Source of the DNA: JBBRLG01 sp038231495
GTDB taxonomy: Bacteria > Planctomycetota > Planctomycetia > Gemmatales > Gemmataceae
DNA: 9,509 bases
Direction of reading: 5' to 3'
Assembly: GCA_038231495.1 (NCBI GenBank)
Contig: JBBRLG010000276.1
Span: 1 to 9,509 of the forward strand
Part shown: positions 6,072-9,509 of the stretch, piece by piece
How the letters are laid out: every line of letters begins with the position of its first letter
Numbering within the stretch: the stretch's first letter is position 1
Program-made: the position numbers and the translations under genes
Notes under the pieces: model-generated
The model's input: the letters and a program-made list of their open reading frames with translations, nothing else
What the model was told of the DNA's origin: nothing
Databases searched by the model: none

Positions 6072-9000
6072 CTAGCCCGGTACCAAATACGTCCCGGCCA
6101 GGTAGTCGTGCAATCCGCGCCGCGGGAATGCCAGCGTCAGGCCGACGTGAAACAGGAGGACCACCCACGCCCCCCAAAAAAGGATCAGGGCCAGCAACGG
6201 CAGAGCAAACGGCGCCGGCCATTGGCCGTCCCAGTGCGCCCAACACCAGTCGTTTAGCCCGAACCCCAACACCAGCATCAGGCCGAACGGCGCCCAGACC
6301 AGGAGCGCCCGCGCGGCGCACCGGAGCCGGCCGGCCGGCCGACCGTCGGCGCGCACGATATCAACGTCCGCCACGACATAACTTAAATCCCGTCGCAGAG
6401 CCAGGATTCCCAGCACCCACAACAACGGACCCGCCGCGAAGCTAACCAGATGGGCGGCGAGTTCGAGGACGTCCCATTCGTTCGCCTGCTGCAAGTGGCC
6501 CAGGGATTCTCGGGCCCGCGCATCAATCGTGCCCGCGAAGGCCGTCGCGACGTGCCTCCGTGTGAAGCCACTGAGCGAACTGAGTGGCGGACGCACACGC
6601 TCCAGCGCCGTTTTCGGCAGCAAATTGTCTCGGTAAAACGGCGTGCCCCAGGTGCCGCCTTCGTCCGTGCGCTGCCGGCGCAGGTCGAGGGCGGCCTGAA
6701 TTTGCGCCCGCAAGGGGCCGTCTTGCCCCAGCGGCGCGACGGCGCTCGCCCTCACCAGCGGGTCGGTACTCGTCGCGCCGCGCAGGTAGTCGCGCACGGC
6801 AGCCGTATTGAGGTCGTCGATCGCTTCCTCGTCGCGGTCTGACAGCGAATACGCCTGCATCGCGCCATGGATCTGGCTGAAAACGCTCAGGCTCGGCAGG
6901 CAGCAACCGAAGGTGAGGAACAGAAACGCCCCTACGAGCGCGAGTTGGCCGGCCCGGCGCTTGCGCGTCACTTCCGGCGGTATCCCATCGAGGTAGCGCA
7001 GCCGCTTTTGAAAGACGCGCAGCGGCAACCCGGTCCGCCCGTGGGCCAACAGCACGCGCAGGAGGTCGGCCACCGACCCCGGTAGCGGTACACGCACGGC
7101 CGCCGGCAACTCGGCCGGAGCGGGCCGGCCTTCGAGGGACGACACCGCCACCCGCGCCAGGAGTGCCAGGGCTTGCTTCTCCGGGTCGATGAAGGCCGTC
7201 GCTGGGGATGCCGACGCATCGTCCAGCGGGAATTCGAGCAGGGTTATGCCCTCGTCGGGCCGCACCCAGACAAACGCCGGCCCCGGTTGGGCGGGCAGGA
7301 TTTCTTCCCGGAGCGCCTGGCGGAGTTCGACGGTGAGTTGGATTAACAGCGGCTGGAACCGCGCCCAGGAAATGCGCCCCCCGGCTTCGTGCAGTGCCAA
7401 CAGCGGGCCGCCGTCCGGGGCCAGGAAGGCGTCCCAGCGGTACTCGGCCAGCTTACCCGCCGCCAACCAGCGCAGGCGCGTCGTGCGGTCCAACTCGCGG
7501 CGTGTGGCGGACAACGCCGGCTCGGCGGCGGGGCGCAGCCACAGGACGGCCGGCCGGCCCAGCCCGGCGTCGAAACCGAGGAGGACTTTGGCGGAGTCCG
7601 TCCAGCACAGTTGGCCGCGCACGTCGAAGGCTCCGATCTTGTCGGGCAGGCCCGTCGGCCGGCTCGCCGCCGAATCCCGTGCCGCGGGCTGCGGCGTCGT
7701 CTGTTTGCGGCCGACGTGCGACCGGGCGGTCCCGCGGCGGCCGGCGCGCGGCAACCGGACGACGCGGGTGCCACTCAGGACTTCGTGCAAGCCGCGGTAG
7801 CCGTTGCGCGTCCGCATGGAACACACGAACAGGACCACGCCCAGAAGGAAACCCACCTCGGGCAACACGGTCAACAGGGGGTAGTCGTCCATGCGGGTCG
7901 CATAAGCCTGCGCGCCCAGCGACGAGGGTGCCCGTGCGAGGACTAACAGCGATCCCGCCGTAAAGACGGTGCCGAGGTAAAAAAACAGCGCGAAGAGTGC
8001 CGCGCGCCCCAGCACGCGTCTCAGTCCCGCGGGGCCGGCGGTCGCGGCGTTGCGGATGCGCAGACCCAGCAGCCGTTTGCCGGGGCTGCAACCCCCGAAC
8101 CCTTCCGTGAAGGTGAAATACAACAGCAAGAGCAAGGGGTTGCCGAGCGGGAGGAGGTCGCCTAGCCGATCCCTTTTGCCAAGGTTGGCCGCCCCCAGGT
8201 AGTCCGCCAGCCAGGCCAGGCCGTAGTCGAGCAGGTAAAAGAGGACCAGGTCGATGACCAGGGCGGCGATGCGCACGATCGGCCCGGCCTCTGACGCCTT
8301 GCCCGGCAGGAACGGCCGCAGCGCCTCGGCGAACTCGTCGATGGTCCTCCAACGGCGCTTGCGGTCGCGCTCCAGGCCGCGTAGCACGACTTCGTCCAAC
8401 TCCAGGGGCAGCTCCGGCTTCAACGTGCGCATCGGCGGCGCCGGGTCGGCGGCGATGCGGGCCAGCGTGGTGACGGGGTTGTCGCTCTGAAACGGCGCGC
8501 GGCCGGTGAGCAGGAAATAGAGCGTGGCCGCCACGGAGTAGACGTCGGTCTGCGCGTCGATCGTCGCTTCACCGCGCACCTGCTCCGGCGAGGCGTACAG
8601 CGGCGTGCCCAGGAACGAACCCGTCTTCGTCAGGTGCGTACCCTGTGCCAGCGACTTCGCCAGTCCGAAATCGCCAACCTTGAGCCGGCCGTCGTGGCCG
8701 AAGAAGCAGTTGGACGGTTTCACGTCGCGGTGGACCACGCCGACGCGATGCGCCTCTTGCAGCCCTTCCATCACGTCGAGGATGAGGGCGACGGCTTTCC
8801 CCGGCGGCAGGGTTTTCCAGTGGCGGATGTGGTCGTCGAGGTTGTCGCCGGGCATTAGCTCCATGACGATGTAAGGCCGGCCCGCGTCCTCGTCGGCGGC
8901 CACGACGAACACGCAGCGCGGGTGCGCGATCCGGCTGGCGAGTTGGCCCTCCTGCCGAAACCGCTCCACCGCCGCGGCCGAGCTGGCGTAGTCGGCGGAG

Positions 9001-9335
9001 ACGAGCTTCAGCGCGACGCGGCGGCCGGTGGCGGCGTCCTGGGCTTCGTACACCTTGCCCATGCCGCCGATGCCCAACACGCGCAACAGCCGGTAGCCGC
9101 CGATCGTTTCGGGGTCGGCGGCAACGGCGGCGGTCGGGGGCGGGTCGGCGGCGCGGGTGGCGGCCTCGGAGTCCGGCCGCGGGTCGGGGGCGCGGATTGG
9201 CGCTGGAGGCTCAAACGGCGTGGTCGCGTCGCCGTCGGCCGCTTTGGGAACGGCTTTGCCGCAAAAAGGACAGAAGGCCGGACGGCGGTCGGAGAAATCC
9301 CAGACGGCCTGACAGTGAGGGCAGTTGAGCTGCAT
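6072..9335 (-). CDS. Membrane Ser/Thr protein kinase with RDD-like and pseudokinase domains, 1087 aa (paralogue A)
   Basis: First gene of the probable operon and a full-length paralogue of the next one. Parts in order: zinc ribbon (C5, C8, C22, C25); long Pro/Ala linker (about 30-76); active Ser/Thr kinase 79-344, with GIGGMGKV, VALK Lys110, HRDVKPSN (Asp204), DFG 222-224 and SPE 249-251. The RDD-like membrane domain is more canonical than in the neighbour: R355...D362, GCSPGKRLLGLRI (Lys420), NGYRGLHEVLSGT. A basic linker (about 530-560) leads to a pseudokinase (about 564-783) with Trp599 at the Lys position, PAQ for HRD and EFP for DFG. Then come a helix (798-813), a probably external region (about 814-955), and three helices with ADGRPAGRLR and a C-terminal RRGLHDYLAGT. 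Such kinases phosphorylate Ser/Thr on partner proteins in the cytoplasm; RDD domains are membrane modules with transport proposed for some members. The start is supported by the zinc ribbon and the paralogue. No Shine-Dalgarno sequence is evident. Stop TAG at 6072-6074. Confidence 0.94.
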   Translation of the reverse strand: MQLNCPHCQAVWDFSDRRPAFCPFCGKAVPKAADGDATTPFEPPAPIRAPDPRPDSEAATRAADPPPTAAVAADPETIGGYRLLRVLGIGGMGKVYEAQDAATGRRVALKLVSADYASSAAAVERFRQEGQLASRIAHPRCVFVVAADEDAGRPYIVMELMPGDNLDDHIRHWKTLPPGKAVALILDVMEGLQEAHRVGVVHRDVKPSNCFFGHDGRLKVGDFGLAKSLAQGTHLTKTGSFLGTPLYASPEQVRGEATIDAQTDVYSVAATLYFLLTGRAPFQSDNPVTTLARIAADPAPPMRTLKPELPLELDEVVLRGLERDRKRRWRTIDEFAEALRPFLPGKASEAGPIVRIAALVIDLVLFYLLDYGLAWLADYLGAANLGKRDRLGDLLPLGNPLLLLLYFTFTEGFGGCSPGKRLLGLRIRNAATAGPAGLRRVLGRAALFALFFYLGTVFTAGSLLVLARAPSSLGAQAYATRMDDYPLLTVLPEVGFLLGVVLFVCSMRTRNGYRGLHEVLSGTRVVRLPRAGRRGTARSHVGRKQTTPQPAARDSAASRPTGLPDKIGAFDVRGQLCWTDSAKVLLGFDAGLGRPAVLWLRPAAEPALSATRRELDRTTRLRWLAAGKLAEYRWDAFLAPDGGPLLALHEAGGRISWARFQPLLIQLTVELRQALREEILPAQPGPAFVWVRPDEGITLLEFPLDDASASPATAFIDPEKQALALLARVAVSSLEGRPAPAELPAAVRVPLPGSVADLLRVLLAHGRTGLPLRVFQKRLRYLDGIPPEVTRKRRAGQLALVGAFLFLTFGCCLPSLSVFSQIHGAMQAYSLSDRDEEAIDDLNTAAVRDYLRGATSTDPLVRASAVAPLGQDGPLRAQIQAALDLRRQRTDEGGTWGTPFYRDNLLPKTALERVRPPLSSLSGFTRRHVATAFAGTIDARARESLGHLQQANEWDVLELAAHLVSFAAGPLLWVLGILALRRDLSYVVADVDIVRADGRPAGRLRCAARALLVWAPFGLMLVLGFGLNDWCWAHWDGQWPAPFALPLLALILFWGAWVVLLFHVGLTLAFPRRGLHDYLAGTYLVPG
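6987..7646 (-). other. Degenerate kinase-like (pseudokinase) domain in paralogue A
   Basis: Residues about 564-783 start PDKIGAFDVRG and include AKVLLGFDAGLGRPAVLWLRP, which aligns with the N-lobe of the active domain but has Trp599 where Lys110 sits. PAQPGPAFVWVRPDEGITLL aligns with the catalytic loop and the strand before DFG, which here reads EFP. It is about half identical to the matching domain of the neighbouring gene, much less than the active kinase domains are to each other. Confidence 0.6.
8304..9110 (-). repeat. Kinase-domain copy A of a tandem duplication
   Basis: This encodes residues 76-344 of paralogue A and is the partner of 5032-5835. The region around 8850-9080 is the most alike at DNA level. 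The divergence inside the kinase domain is concentrated in a short patch after MPGDNLDD (HIRHWKTLPPG versus FVRRNGPQPPV), the loop that follows the hinge. Confidence 0.85.
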
Positions 9336-9342
9336 GGTACTG

Positions 9343-9370
9343 TTTTAACCTGCCGCTTGCGGCATTGCAA
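9343..9370 (-). promoter_or_regulatory. Candidate promoter just upstream of kinase A
   Basis: On the minus strand TTGCAA (9370-9365) and TTAAAA (9348-9343) are separated by 16 bases, resembling a weak sigma70-type -35/-10 pair. Only 7 bases separate the -10-like box from the ATG at 9335, so a transcript starting here would be leaderless or nearly so. That agrees with the lack of a Shine-Dalgarno sequence. The spacer is almost exactly the palindromic element (copy 3). The match is modest and could be chance. Confidence 0.25.
9351..9368 (+). repeat. Intergenic element TGCCGCTTGCGGCNTTGC, copy 3
   Basis: The sequence is TGCCGCTTGCGGCATTGC, and its arms extend to 6 bases (TGCCGC-TT-GCGGCA, 9351-9364). 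The core lies 16 bases upstream of the kinase ATG at 9335. A second small inverted repeat overlaps it: GCATTGC (9362-9368) and GCAATGC (9373-9379) with the loop AAAG. Confidence 0.75.
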
Positions 9371-9509
9371 AGGCAATGCGCGGCCGTAGGGTGTGGCAAC
9401 GGTTTCGGGACCGTGTGGTGGTCGCCGGGGGGAGTCGTCCGCCACGCCGCGCGTGCCAATCGTTGTCCAACCGCGACCCCTTTGGATGACGACCGGGCCT
9501 GTCCGACCC

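Larger units (their letters stand above)
9336..9509. other. Gene-free upstream region at the window edge
   Basis: I see no convincing coding frame on either strand in these 174 bases. They contain the palindromic element and the candidate promoter next to the kinase start. The remainder (about 9380-9509) is GC-rich with no tRNA, no long repeat and no clear promoter. A neighbouring gene probably starts or ends beyond the window. Confidence 0.6.

Noticed and set aside
6022..6321. 100-codon N-terminal extension of kinase B
   Set aside because: It would overlap the 3' end of kinase A in another frame. The paralogue begins directly at the equivalent zinc-ribbon methionine.
7453..8352. 299-codon frame on the minus strand inside kinase A
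   Set aside because: It is out of frame within the RDD/linker region of the kinase gene and is extremely Arg/Pro/Ala-rich, a typical frame-shifted shadow in high-GC DNA.
9430..9470. Sigma54-like -24 box (TTGGCAC on the minus strand)
   Set aside because: The matching -12 element (TTGC at the right spacing) is absent.
1..9509. CRISPR array, tRNA, rRNA, insertion sequence or attachment site
   Set aside because: I saw no regularly spaced repeats, no tRNA-like cloverleaf, no transposase motifs and no terminal inverted repeats flanking a coding unit.

Overview
The window looks like a chromosomal segment of a GC-rich planctomycete, most likely a Gemmata-like (Gemmataceae) bacterium. Three things suggest this: very large multi-domain Ser/Thr kinases that start with a CxxC...CPFCG zinc ribbon, tandem kinase paralogues, and short GC-rich palindromes between genes. 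The assignment is an inference from gene style, not from a marker gene.

Layout. Bases 1-56 are a near-complete hairpin: a perfect inverted repeat with 25-base arms and a 6-base loop. It is followed by a small plus-strand gene (97-516) of unknown function with a strong Shine-Dalgarno sequence. The rest of the window is minus-strand and operon-like. Read from right to left it holds a 1087-aa membrane kinase (9335 to 6072), a 50-base gap, a 1061-aa paralogue of that kinase (6021 to 2836), a 52-base gap, and a 756-aa SWIM-type SNF2 helicase/ATPase (2783 to 513). The stop codon of the helicase overlaps the stop codon of the small convergent gene. Bases 9336-9509 hold no gene and probably contain the promoter region of the operon.

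The two kinases share one unusual architecture. In order it is: zinc ribbon; Pro/Ala linker; intact Hanks-type kinase; four-helix RDD-like membrane domain; a second, degenerate kinase-like (pseudokinase) domain; a membrane helix; a divergent, probably extracytoplasmic domain; and three more helices ending in a second RDD-like half with a (R/G)LHDYLAGT-type tail. The pseudokinase has Trp in place of the VAxK lysine and no HRD or DFG. The active kinase domains are about 85% identical by hand alignment, with long identical DNA runs, whereas the C-terminal halves have drifted much further.

Each of the three minus-strand genes has one copy of a short element, TGCCGCTTGCGGCNTTGC, just upstream of its start. 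The copies lie 16, 16 and 25 bases from the ATG and are not all in the same orientation. A reasonable but unproven reading is a transmembrane signalling pair that senses something through the variable external domain and signals through the N-terminal kinase under control of the pseudokinase. It is co-transcribed with a DNA/chromatin-acting SNF2 ATPase that could be a downstream partner.
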